In this document: piece by piece, positions 1 to 9,066 of the stretch
Layout of the letters: each line of letters opens with the position of its first letter
Numbering within the stretch: the first letter of the stretch is position 1
Assembly (NCBI GenBank): GCA_965238125.1
Contig: OZ250179.1
Span: forward strand, 1,798,001-1,862,000
DNA length: 64,000 nucleotides
Direction: 5' to 3'
From: UBA6623 sp965238125
Lineage (GTDB): Bacteria; Acidobacteriota; Terriglobia; Bryobacterales; UBA6623
Notes under the pieces: generated by a model
What the model saw: the letters and a program-made list of their open reading frames with translations, nothing else
Databases searched by the model: none
What the model was told of the DNA's origin: nothing
Translations under genes and position numbers: made by a program

Positions 1-1806
1 GGACATGAACTGTTCTCGATCGACGCCGGAAGCCTTCAATTCTTCGAGCGAGGGTGTGATCTCCCAGCGGTCTCTGGGGTGCTTGATGGCTTTCTTGACC
101 TTTTCGACGTTCTTGTCGTGCTGCTCGCGGAACTTCGGGTCGGACCAAATCGTGCTGTACGGACGCCGCGGTTCGACCGGCGTGTGAGGATCGAGAACGT
201 GCAGAAACACAAAGAAGGGCTCGTCTCGATGCACTTCGAGCCACTCGCTGAGTCGGTCGACAAAGGGGCGGGCGCTCTTGTTCCAGAAATCTCCCCACTC
301 GAGAGAACCCGGTTCATGCAGCTCTTCGTAGCCTTGGTGGAGGTTCGCCGACTTCCCGGTAAAGCCGTTCGCTGAAAAACTCAACGTCGCGTATCCCGCG
401 CCGCGGAAGACCTCGGCCAGTGTGACGGCGGCGGGGGGAAGCAGGTCCGCCATGTCCAGCACGCGGTGGGAACTCGGGTACAGCGAAGTCATCAATGTGG
501 TTGCCGACGTTTTGGTCCAGGTGGCTTGGGAAATGTTGTCTTTGAAGACCGCGCCCCGGGACGCCAAGCGCGTCAGCGCGGGGGCCGTCTCTCGTTCGTA
601 GCCCCACGGTTGCAGATGATCCCGGCGCAAGGTGTCGGCCATCATCAAGATGACTCCTTGAGGCCTGGCGTTCTCCCGGACCAGATCCGCCGCGGCGTTT
701 CCCTCGTCTCGAGCGGGCACTCCGCCGCGAGCACGGATCGCCGGGCCGCCCCAAATACCCAACATGCCGGGCTCGTCCCCCGATACCGAAAGCTGCAAGC
801 TGACCTCGCGGCCGGCATAGGCGGCCAGCTCAACCGGGGCGGCTTCCCAGCGATCCGGAGTGGTGATCGTGCGTTCAAGCAGCACGTCTCCATTCGCCGG
901 GTCCGTGTCCGGGGAGGCCGCCCGCACGGAAAACGTCACCGGCGATTCTTCGAGGGTTCCCAGGTGCAGATCAAGCCACGGGTTCCCGCGGAGGTCCAGA
1001 TCGAAGGTGATCGACTCGGGTGAGCGCGCGACGAGGGTCTCGCGAAAGATGTTGCCCATGCCGTGCCAGCCGACTCCCGCCGGTATGCGGCTCAGGTGTT
1101 GTTTGAGCGTGACAACGCGGACGGATTCCATTTCGAAATCAGCGCCGGCAACGTCGGTCGGCCGAATCATCAATTTGCGGAGCCATTGAAGTTGGAAGGG
1201 CCGGCGCGGCCGCAGGGTCAGGGTGTGCAGGTCTCCCGGTATGATCGGACTTGCCAGCGGCCAGGGTTGGGTCAGGGGTTCGGCCCATTCTAGGACTCTC
1301 TTGAAGTCGATGTCCTGCTCGCCCGCGCTCCGGGCCATCATATTGGCGCCCCGGCTGACGCGCATCCGGACTTCAACCGCATGCAGCAGGTCGGCCGTGT
1401 CGAGCACCTCCTCCAGCTGGACCCAGATAATCGGGAAATCCGTCGTCGAACGGCCGCGCAGACTCCCGTCACGCACCTCGAGGCCGCTGACGCCGACACC
1501 GGCTTTCCAGCCGAGCATCGCCGGCGCGCCTTCCTCGATCTCGCCAAAGTTCCACGAGCCGGTCGTGTCGACCGGTGCGATCTTCGTCGGCGTGCCTTGG
1601 ACCATGTCTTCTCGAAACTCGTCGATCAGACGGATGACGCCTTCCGACGGCCCGCCACCGCAACCGCTCAACAGGGCGACGGAAAAAACCGCGGCGAGAG
1701 CAAGTGCTTCGGAGGAAACGCCACGCGCGCCGAGCCGGGCGGATCTCATGCGCCGCCTCGGAACTTTAGCCGAATGTTGCGAGGAGCAGTAACGCTTGAA
1801 AGCCAT
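1..1806 (-). CDS. Sulfatase/alkaline-phosphatase superfamily lipoprotein (C-terminus beyond window)
   Basis: Exported hydrolase of the sulfatase superfamily (PF00884 type); 602 codons are visible and the frame is open at the window edge. ATG at 1806 has AGGAGG four bases upstream. A lipobox LLSGC at residues 45-49 implies an outer or periplasmic lipoprotein; a second ATG at residue 20 is possible. Residues ~55-380 have no recognised family and look like beta-rich, CBM-like sequence. The catalytic domain starts at about residue 385 with GVILMMADTLRRDH (metal-binding Asp391). The nucleophile segment reads TWTKTSATTL, with Thr431 where classical sulfatases carry the Cys or Ser that becomes formylglycine, so this is more likely a Thr-type phospho- or sulfo-hydrolase than an FGly sulfatase. 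HVLDPHTP supplies further metal ligands. Substrate unknown. Confidence 0.85.
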   Translation of the reverse strand, partial: MAFKRYCSSQHSAKVPRRRMRSARLGARGVSSEALALAAVFSVALLSGCGGGPSEGVIRLIDEFREDMVQGTPTKIAPVDTTGSWNFGEIEEGAPAMLGWKAGVGVSGLEVRDGSLRGRSTTDFPIIWVQLEEVLDTADLLHAVEVRMRVSRGANMMARSAGEQDIDFKRVLEWAEPLTQPWPLASPIIPGDLHTLTLRPRRPFQLQWLRKLMIRPTDVAGADFEMESVRVVTLKQHLSRIPAGVGWHGMGNIFRETLVARSPESITFDLDLRGNPWLDLHLGTLEESPVTFSVRAASPDTDPANGDVLLERTITTPDRWEAAPVELAAYAGREVSLQLSVSGDEPGMLGIWGGPAIRARGGVPARDEGNAAADLVRENARPQGVILMMADTLRRDHLQPWGYERETAPALTRLASRGAVFKDNISQATWTKTSATTLMTSLYPSSHRVLDMADLLPPAAVTLAEVFRGAGYATLSFSANGFTGKSANLHQGYEELHEPGSLEWGDFWNKSARPFVDRLSEWLEVHRDEPFFVFLHVLDPHTPVEPRRPYSTIWSDPKFREQHDKNVEKVKKAIKHPRDRWEITPSLEELKASGVDREQFMS

Positions 1807-1867
1807 GTGGCCTCCTTCTCCCGAGTGCGTACCACGATGTCCGACTCAGGGCCGCGAAGAAACGGGG

Positions 1868-1995
1868 ACTGCCCGCATCTTGAGCCGCGAAGCGGCGGCG
1901 GGAATTTAGCCCAGGGTGGAGCCGAAGGCGAAACCCCGGGTACGGAATCAATTCAGGTTGAGCCCTGAAAGGGCGGCAGGAACGCATCACGACAC
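1868..1995. repeat. Intergenic palindromic repeat (CCCGGGGTTTCGC family)
   Basis: On the minus strand this stretch reads as modules: a GCCCTTTCAGGGCT palindrome, then CCCGGGGTTTCGCCTTCGGC, then CACCCTGGGCT, then GCCGCTTCGCGGCT. The same modular order recurs at about 63395-63508 (CCCCTTCAGGGCT, CCCCGGGTTTCGCTTCGC, CACCCGGGGCT, CCCTTCCGGGGGCT). The modules are self-complementary and noncoding. It sits between the sulfatase and the truncated ankyrin-like gene and looks like a dispersed repeat family of unknown mobility. Confidence 0.6.
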
Positions 1996-2099
1996 CCATT
2001 TCCACAGCGGCGTTGTGAATCCGCGGATTCATGGAAACCGACTGTCTCCGATTCTTTCACGGCCCCTTCACCGCCGGTTCTTCCGGATCTTCTATTCCT

Positions 2100-2572
2100 C
2101 TAGTCCTCAATCCTCTTGAACGTTGCCGGGGGCCAATCAGGATGATTCACCGTGAAGCCGACAACTCGGTCTTCCTCGAAGTCAAACGTCAACACAATGG
2201 CCGTTTTCTCGCGGATATGGAACACGGTCGGACTCTCCGGATAGAGTCTCGATTCCCCACCCCACGTGCTGTGAAGAAGAATGCCCTCCTCGAAGAGGAT
2301 CTTCGTCTTCCAACCCTGTTCGGTTTTGAAGTCCCCGGCGTAGGCCTTGAGCCTTTCGGCGGAAAGAACGGAGTCTTCAGCTTCAGAAATAGGGGACACG
2401 CCCGCGTCGCGGAGCAACGCAGCGATCTCAACTTGTCCGGCCTCGGTTGCCTTCGCCAGGGCAAAGTCCATCGTCTTTTGGGAAACCCCTCCGCCCGCAA
2501 GCACACCGTGAACACTGGCAATGTCGCCCGCGCCCACCGAGGTAATCAACGCGTGCCGCTCGAAGCAGTAGA
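2100..2572 (-). pseudogene. Ankyrin-like / DUF3471-like protein, 5' end lost to IS1380 copy 1
   Basis: The visible protein starts abruptly at the IS end (YCFERHALITSVGAG...). About 60 residues resemble ankyrin-type repeats (SVGAGDIASVHGVLAGG; EAGQVEIAALLRDAGVSP). A C-terminal ~80-residue beta-rich domain (LKAYAGDFKTEQG... FHIREKTAIVLTF) resembles DUF3471, which often follows beta-lactamase-like or ankyrin modules. Five IS-derived codons could supply a new start (ATG at 2585), but the true N-terminus is gone. Function unknown. It is the left flank of an IS copy that lacks a target duplication, so the missing part may lie elsewhere in the genome. Confidence 0.6.
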
Positions 2573-4239
2573 CCAGGATTTCCATTTTGGCCCTGGCACG
2601 GTCACAGGATACACCCCCGCTGTGCCGAATACCACGTCTTTTCGCGCTGAACCCTGCACATCACCTCCGCCGGTAGGCGCCAGGGCTCGTCCGTCCGCTC
2701 ACAGACGTTGATTGAGCGGACTGAACGGCGCTCCGGCCGACACTGCTCCTTGCGAAACCTTTTTGGAGCCAAAAACTGTTGATCCTCGCCCGGGCAACGC
2801 TACCCACCCGGCACAGGCAGCGCCCAGATCCTATGCAGCATGTCGCCGAACAGCCGCCGGTTCAGATGTCCTTCGGCCAACAGCAGCCAATAGTACCGCG
2901 CATGCTTGACCAGCCTACCGCCCGTCTTCATCAGCCGCTGTTGCAAGCTCGTCAGCGACCAGCTCTTGATCCGTTGCGGCAGCCCGAGCCTCCGCCATAG
3001 GTTCCCCAGGTTATAGGCCAGCACGCTGAGTTGCAGTCGCACTTCGTTGGCCCGGAACCGATGGCATGACAGCCTTGTCCAATGCGTCGCTTGTTTGCCT
3101 TCCTTGATCCACTGCTCCGCCGTGCCGCGCTTGTTGTAGAACCGCACCAGCGAGCGGCTCGGCAAGGCCATGCTCGTGACGATGAAACCGACGCGAGGAA
3201 ACAACTCACCTTGGTGATGCTCGACCTTCGCAACAACCCGCCGGGAACTTCGACCAGCTCGCGGCCTGATACCGAAAGCTCCTGTAGCGCACCAGGGGCT
3301 TTGCGCTCGGCCTGCCCGGCGGACGAAACAGGATATCTTCGATCTCCAGCTCCAGGCTCTTGTTGGCCGGGATGCGAATCACGTAGTCCACGCCGCGCTC
3401 CTCCAACGTCTCGTAAATATCCGGCTTGGCGAAGGCGGCATCGGCCCGGAACGTCACCTGTTTGCCCTCCGCCTGTTGGCGTTCGATTTCCGGCAGCAGC
3501 AGCTCGTCCCAGTCCTCGGCGCTGGACACGTTGCCCGGTCGCAACTTTGCCGCCAAGCAATCGCCGTGCTGGTTGAACAGCAACAGTGGGTGGTAGCAGA
3601 CCGACTCGAAGTGGCCGTTGTAGGCGCTGCCTTCCTGCCGGCCGTGGACGAGGCTCTCGGTAGAGTCCATGTCCAGCACGACGCACTCGGAGTCATCACC
3701 GGCCTCGGCTTGCGCGATCAACTCGCGGTTCACCGCCATCAGCCCGATCAGATTCTCGTCGCCGGCGAGCATGGCGGTCTCGAAGCTCTGCAGCCGGGAG
3801 GTCAGCGCCGCGCCGCGATCCCAGTTCTTCTTCGAGCCAATCAGCCGAAAGGTTGGATCGGCGGAGACACGAACGGCGTCGTTGAGATCCTCGTAGCCCG
3901 CCAAGCGGGAGTAGACCGACTGTCGCAGCAGATCGACGAACGGGAACTTCTTGTTCGAGCCTTGCCGCGAATCCGTCAGATGCTCGTCTATCAGCTTGCC
4001 TAGTCCGAGTCGTTCGTCCAGTTCGCGAATGAGAATCAGCCCGCCATCCGAGGTGACTCGCGATCCTTGGAAATCGACCTTGAGAAATCCATTGAAGGTG
4101 AGCTGAAACGGTTTGTTTTCTTTTTCACCCATTGGGTGTTGATCTCCTCAGCGCCTTGAGTGCTTTCAAGCCCGCATAAATAAAGGCGTCCGAGTCCACC
4201 CGATGGTTAGCAGAACCGAAACTAAAGTGGAAATCCGGG
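2573..4239 (-). mobile_element. IS1380-family element, copy 1 (transposase frameshifted)
   Basis: 1667 bp element bounded by imperfect inverted repeats, CCAGGATTTCCATTTTGG at 2573 and CCCGGATTTCCACTTTAG read inward from 4239. It is nearly identical to copy 2 (45367-47032); I count about six base differences, including one extra A near 3246. The five flanking bases differ (GTAGA left, TTTGA right), unlike copies 2 and 3 which have perfect 5-bp duplications. It lies between a gene that lost its 5' end and one that lost its 3' end, so this junction was probably formed by recombination or deletion between IS copies. The ~225 bp at 2573-2799 downstream of the transposase is noncoding. Confidence 0.9.
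2800..4132 (-). pseudogene. IS1380-family transposase, broken by a +1 frameshift
   Basis: DDE transposase beginning MGEKENKPFQLTFNGF. Relative to the intact 443-residue copy at 45594-46925, an extra A in the run at about 3245 shifts the frame after residue ~296, so the product splits into 4132-3206 and 3204-2800. The first piece keeps the first two catalytic Asp regions (VVLDMDSTE, FRADAAFA); the Glu region (YNKRGTAEQWIKEGK) falls in the second. Not expected to be active alone, but copy 2 could act on its ends. Confidence 0.85.
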
Positions 4240-5634
4240 TTTGAGGTTCTCGGCCGTGCGCAGGTAGATGCGGCCCTCGGCCAGAGCCGGCGTGGCGTAG
4301 ATGTCCTCTGCGAGATCGTTCACCGCCAGCGCCTCCCAGTCCCCACCTGCCTTGAGAACGGCGACCTTCCCGGTCTCACTGGCCACGTAAATCTTGCCGT
4401 CCGAGGCGATCGGCGATGAATAGTATTTGTCGATCGCCTCGCGAATGCGCCCCTGCTTGAGAATTTCTCTGCTTTTCGGGTCCAGCGAGGTAACAATGCC
4501 TCCGTCCTTAATCAGATAGAGGACTCCGTCGTAGAGCAGAGGCGAAGCAACCTGCGGAAGCCCCTTCTTGAGTCGCCATCGAACGTGCGTCTCGGTGACA
4601 TTGCCGCTTCCTCCGAGAGCGATCCCCAGAAACGTCAAGTCGCCCCGGAGAGACTTTTGGGCCCGATTGTATTCCTCCTCGTCCATTCCGCCGTCTTCGC
4701 CCGCCCAGCGCCGCAACATGGCGGGCATGAAGCGGTTGCGCGGGTTGTCGTTCATATCCGAAAGGCTGATCTTGCCGTCCTTGTCTTTGTCGGCCCATTT
4801 GAGCATTCGCTCGAAGGGCGCGGCGGGGCCTCCGCCTAGACCGCTGCTGCCGGCGAAGAACATTCCGTTTCCCACGACCGGCGACCCCCTCGATTGATAA
4901 GCCAACCCGTCCACCCACCAAAGCCGCTTCCCCGTCTTCGCGGAATAACCGGCAGCCTCGATCGGGGAAATGCCGACGATTTGCGCGGGACCGTCGTCCG
5001 GCTGATACAGCACCGGCGTGGCATACCCGCCCAGGATGCTGGGTTTTTCGACTTTCCAGGCCAGGCCGCCGTCCTCGGCATGGAAGGCCGCCAAGTAGGA
5101 ATCGCCGATCTGATCGACCATCAAAACGATCTTGCCGTCGACATATAGCGGCGAGGTGGACATGCCGTGTTCGGTGTCAAACGGGCCGAGTGGAACGAGC
5201 CAACGCCGATTGCCGTCCGGTCCGTAGGAAACCAGGCCAACCTCGGAGAAGAATGCGTAGACGTTTTCGCCGTCGCTGACCGGGCTGGGCGCGGCGGGGT
5301 CATTCAAATCGTTGCGGAACTCGCCGCGGTCTTTCTCGATGGATCGCCGCCAGAGGGGCCTGCCGGTTTCGCGGTCAAACGCCAATACGAGACGTTCATC
5401 GCCCTGATGAGCGGTGAGGAAGACATGGTCCTTGGTGAGTACCGGCGATGATTTCCCCGACGCCGCAGCGACCTTCCAAGCCATGTTAAGGCCGTCGCCG
5501 AACGCAACCGGCAGCCCGGCGGCATCAGCCACGCCGGAGCCGTTGGGACCTCGGAAGCGCGACCACTCGGATGCCTCCAGGCATGGCGTTAATAGGGCCA
5601 GTGACGCCGAAAGTACCGTTGCGAGTTTGAGCAT
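4222..5634 (-). pseudogene. PQQ-like beta-propeller protein with EF-hand, C-terminus cut by IS1380 copy 1
   Basis: Exported propeller protein of the PQQ/BamB-like repeat type (PF13360). I take ATG at 5634 (MLKLATVLSASLALLTPC, a signal peptide), preceded by a GGGGGG stretch. FRGPNGSGVA, AAASGKSSPV and WRRSIEKDRGE mark blades. An EF-hand loop DKDKDGKISLSD lies in the middle, as in the paralogue at 25313-26746. The last native codon is at 4240-4242; the final residues PGFPL and stop come from the IS. The paralogue continues ...RTTESLFSFSKVRR, so only about ten residues are missing and the product may still fold. Putative role: secreted or periplasmic protein linked to sulfatase-type polysaccharide use (inference). 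Confidence 0.75.
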
Positions 5635-6109
5635 CGGGATCCCCCCCTGATCTGCCTTTTTCACCATCCGCCGGCCGAAGCACGGGATAGGCCGGTCATT
5701 ATTTCGGTACGGTTGCCTGTTATTGCGTTACGCGTTTCGCCTCCGCATGTGGTGAAAACGTGGGCAACGATGTTTAGTGGCTTATGTTGTTTCGCCCCGG
5801 CGATATGTTCGCCGCGATCGTCGGAGGCAATCTTTCGGTAGTCGTTAATGAAAATGATAGTCCGATAGTTGTTTAGTAGCAAGCGACATCTTCGGACATC
5901 GCGGTTTTGACCGTTGTTGCCATTGCTCCTCTCGCTTTGCACAGCTGGAGGGCTCGCTTGCGAGGGCTGGCGAGTGCGCGAGATAAATACGGGAGAATAG
6001 GCGGCGCCGGCCAAGCCGGGAATGTGGACGTCCGTCCGCGCTACGACCGGTGAACCCCTCCACATTGATGTCGAACACCCTGGCCGGCTTAACCGATCCG
6101 GCCCTCTGC
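5635..6109. other. 475 bp divergent intergenic region
   Basis: Between the PQQ gene (minus) and the DUF58 gene (plus). It must hold both promoters. A reading frame across 5661-6140 on the minus strand has no domain, no SD and repetitive low-complexity codons, and I reject it. The MoxR-type ATPase gene that usually precedes DUF58 genes is not here. Confidence 0.5.
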
Positions 6110-6115
6110 TAGAGT
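6110..6115 (+). promoter_or_regulatory. -10 box TAGAGT six bases before the DUF58 start
   Basis: TAGAGT ends six bases before TTG at 6122, the spacing expected for a leaderless transcript. No convincing Shine-Dalgarno is present. See the finding on leaderless starts. Confidence 0.35.
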
Positions 6116-6121
6116 GTTTAC

Positions 6122-7033
6122 TTGTTGGTTCCCTCACCATTGCTCGATCGGGCGTCGCTCGAGCGCCTCGAACGATTGGCGATTCGTTGGGAGCAGTCTT
6201 TCAACGGATTGCTGGGCGGCAACAACCTGTCGCGCTATGCGGGCGTGGGGCATGAATTTCTCGATCATCGGCAATTCCAACGTGGCGACGACTTGCGGGC
6301 GGTGAACTGGCGCGCCTACTTACGGTTGGAGCGCATTTTCCTAAAGATGTTTCGCACCGAGCCCCGAACGCCGGTTCGCGTGTTGCTCGACTGCAGTGAG
6401 TCGATGGCTTGCGGCGCTCCGGAAAAAGGCCCCGGGGAGGCCAAGTTTCACTACGCCTGCCGCTTGACGGCGGCGCTCTGCTATATCGGACTGGTGCGGC
6501 TCGAAACCGTTTTCGTGCAGCCCTTCGGGGCGGATTTGCAAGAGGGATTTCGGGCTGACGGCGGGCGTCACCGCTATGCGCGCGCGGCGCATTTTCTTGA
6601 GGGTTTGTCGACTTCCGGCCGATCGGAGTTTTTTGAAACGGTGCGGCTGTTTCTGGCTCCGGCGCCTTCGCCGGGATTGACGATTATCGTGTCGGACTTT
6701 CTGGACGAGAGCAGCTGTGAGACCGCGTTGCAGCACCTCTCCGATTACGGGCATGAACTGCTGTTGCTGCACGTGGCCGGACCCGACGATCGGACGCCGT
6801 CGTGGCGGGGCGAGTTGGAACTGGTCGATGCCGAAAGCGGGAACTCGCGGCGGATCAACATTGATCAACGAACCGCCGACGAACATACGACCGCCTACGA
6901 CGAGTATTGTCGGCGTCTGGAGTACGCCGCCTCACGCAGCGGCGGACGCTACATTCATTTAGGGACGGAACTTCCGATTGAAGACACGCTCTATGGCTCG
7001 ATGACCCGTGCCGGTTCGGTCAGCGTGCAGTAG
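6122..7033 (+). CDS. DUF58 domain protein (BatA/MoxR-associated, vWA-like)
   Basis: 303-residue cytoplasmic protein of the DUF58 family. The hallmark GVGHEFLDHRQFQRGDDLRAVNWRAYLR corresponds to the family's RxYxxGDxxRxIxWxxxAR signature (residues ~41-68). A MIDAS-like motif DCSESM (residues ~91-96) follows in a vWA-like fold, and a second metal-site region lies at IIVSDFLDE. DUF58 proteins act with MoxR AAA+ ATPases and Bat proteins, probably as assembly or stress factors. Start TTG 6122; TTG 6140 is an alternative giving MLDRASLERLERL. It is the first gene of a three-gene operon (35 bp to the next); the usual upstream MoxR gene is absent. Confidence 0.85.
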   Translation: MLVPSPLLDRASLERLERLAIRWEQSFNGLLGGNNLSRYAGVGHEFLDHRQFQRGDDLRAVNWRAYLRLERIFLKMFRTEPRTPVRVLLDCSESMACGAPEKGPGEAKFHYACRLTAALCYIGLVRLETVFVQPFGADLQEGFRADGGRHRYARAAHFLEGLSTSGRSEFFETVRLFLAPAPSPGLTIIVSDFLDESSCETALQHLSDYGHELLLLHVAGPDDRTPSWRGELELVDAESGNSRRINIDQRTADEHTTAYDEYCRRLEYAASRSGGRYIHLGTELPIEDTLYGSMTRAGSVSVQ

Positions 7034-7068
7034 AAGAAGCCGCCGGGCAGCAACCCCGTCGTTTCGCG

Positions 7069-9066
7069 ATGAGTCTTCTCAACCTCACGATCGTCGAGTT
7101 TCTAGCGATCTTGCTGCCTGTCGCCGCCGCGATCACGGCGCTCTATTTTTACGATCGCTCTCGGCGGCGGCAAGTTGTTTCGACTCTGCTGTTTTGGCCC
7201 CGGCGCCCGGATCCTCCGATGGTCACGCGGCGGCGCAAGCTGCAACAACCCTGGTCGTTGCTGCTGCAATTGCTCGCGCTGCTGCTGCTGCTGTTGGCGA
7301 TTGCCGATTTTCGCTGGGGGGAGCAGGCGGGCGCGGTGCGACGCCATGTCGTCATCCTCGACACGTCCGCTTGGATGGGGGCGGTAACCCCGGACGGGCG
7401 CCGCTTGATGGACATCGCGCGGCAAAGAGCGCGCGCTTACCTCGAGGCGGTACCCTCCGGGGAGCCGGTGATGTTGATTCGGGGCGACGCCAACCCGGCT
7501 CCGGCGACGCCCTTCACGGCGGACCGCGAGGCGTTGGAAGCAGCGATCGCCGCGTCGGAACCCGGGTGGACTTCCATTGACTTAAGCGCGGCGCTCGACA
7601 CGGCGCGCGGCGCCTTGGCCCTGCATGGCCCTGCGGGCGCGGAGTTGAGCGAGCAGTCGAGCGTCGGCGAGGTTACCTACATCGGCAGCGGGCGCGCCGG
7701 CGAATCGGGGGCGGCGGCCTCAAAGATTCCAAGACTACGTTGGATCGAGGCGGGCGAGGCGATCGCGGACCTCGGCGTAAACGAGCTGGTCGCGCGACGG
7801 CCGGCCGACGATCCGGAACGCTGGGAAGTGCGGGTTGAGCTTTTCCATGCCGGGGAGGCGGCGCGGGAAGTCGAAACGCAATTTCTGTTTGCCGGCGACA
7901 TGCTCGGGACCAAGACGCTTCGGTTGCCGGCAACGGGAACCAAAGATCTGACGTTTCGATTGCGAACGCCGCGCGCCGGGCGGCTCGAGGTGCGGCTTGG
8001 CGCGTCCGATGGTTTCGCGTTGAATGACAGCGCGGCGCTTGATTTGCCGGCGCATCGCCGTCATCGAATCGATGTCTACTCATTGAATGCCGGCGGCCTG
8101 AGGAGTTTGCTTGGGGCCAACCCGAATCTCGAAGCGCTTTTTGAGGCTCCCAGCAATTACAACAGCGCGGAAGGCCGGAGGACCGCCGTTTTCGACGGTT
8201 TCTCACCCTCGACCGAACCGCGATCGAATGCCGTCTATATCAACCCCCCACGCGAAAGCTCGCCGGCGGAGATCAGTCGGATCGCGCGTGAGCAGCGCAG
8301 TACGCGTTGGAACGCGGATCATCCTTTGGGGCGAGGGTTGCGGACCCGCGACGTTGTCCTCGAGCGCACGGCGATTTTCGAGCCGCGTCCCGGCGACGTG
8401 ACGATCGCGGAGAGCGAGGCGGGGCCGGTGATCATCGCGCGTGTCGAAGAGGGGCGCAAGCAGGTATTTTTCGGCTTTGAGTTTTCGGATTCGGGGCTGC
8501 GAAATCGCCCGGCGGCGCCGCTGCTTTTCGCCAACACGATGGCATGGATCTTTCCGAATAGTTTTCGGTCTTCGGAACTGCGCGCGCGGAGCCCGGGGTT
8601 GATCGAAATCGAGGTGGGCGAGCAAGCCGAGAGCGATATCACGGTCCGCTCGAAGGAAAATCCCGACTTGCCATGGAGCTATCGGGACGGCAAGGTGCGC
8701 TTGTTTGCATCGACGCCCGGAACGGTGGTCGTGCGCGCCCCCACGGTCGAGAGCCGCTTGGCGCTGACGCTGCCCGAGCCGGCGCGCGGGAAGTGGAGTC
8801 CGCCGGAAGGCGTCTTGCGTGGGGTGCCGCCGCGAGCGGTGGGTCGGGCGGGAACCTTGGTTTTGTGGCCGTGGTTGGCGGCGTTGGCCGCGGGTTGTTT
8901 GTTGGTGGAGTGGAAACTTTTCGGACGCGCGACGCGGGGCGAGTCGATTTCAAGCGGAGACGCTGGCAGCGCGCTGTCCCTCGGTCTCGGGTTGAGGGAT
9001 GCCGGCAGAGCGAGTGGAGCCGGAAAGCCTGAAGCCGAAACTCGCGAGAAGGAGGCGGTGCTGTGA
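7069..9066 (+). CDS. BatA-type membrane protein with vWA domain
   Basis: 665-residue inner-membrane protein. The N-terminal BatA segment (first ~80 residues) has two hydrophobic helices around ILLPVAAAITALYFY and LLLQLLALLLLLLAIADF. A vWA-like domain follows at ~95-225, starting VVILDTSAWM; its MIDAS is degenerate (DTSAW for DxSxS). The middle (~230-560) is beta-rich without a named domain, and a C-terminal helix WLAALAAGCLLVEWKLF anchors the end. Its stop overlaps the start of the next gene by four bases (GTGA), so translation is probably coupled. Likely forms a membrane complex with the neighbouring DUF58 and vWA proteins. Confidence 0.8.
   Translation: MSLLNLTIVEFLAILLPVAAAITALYFYDRSRRRQVVSTLLFWPRRPDPPMVTRRRKLQQPWSLLLQLLALLLLLLAIADFRWGEQAGAVRRHVVILDTSAWMGAVTPDGRRLMDIARQRARAYLEAVPSGEPVMLIRGDANPAPATPFTADREALEAAIAASEPGWTSIDLSAALDTARGALALHGPAGAELSEQSSVGEVTYIGSGRAGESGAAASKIPRLRWIEAGEAIADLGVNELVARRPADDPERWEVRVELFHAGEAAREVETQFLFAGDMLGTKTLRLPATGTKDLTFRLRTPRAGRLEVRLGASDGFALNDSAALDLPAHRRHRIDVYSLNAGGLRSLLGANPNLEALFEAPSNYNSAEGRRTAVFDGFSPSTEPRSNAVYINPPRESSPAEISRIAREQRSTRWNADHPLGRGLRTRDVVLERTAIFEPRPGDVTIAESEAGPVIIARVEEGRKQVFFGFEFSDSGLRNRPAAPLLFANTMAWIFPNSFRSSELRARSPGLIEIEVGEQAESDITVRSKENPDLPWSYRDGKVRLFASTPGTVVVRAPTVESRLALTLPEPARGKWSPPEGVLRGVPPRAVGRAGTLVLWPWLAALAAGCLLVEWKLFGRATRGESISSGDAGSALSLGLGLRDAGRASGAGKPEAETREKEAVL

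Noticed and set aside
5661..6140. 159-codon minus-strand frame upstream of DUF58
   Set aside because: No SD, no domain, and it overlaps both promoters.
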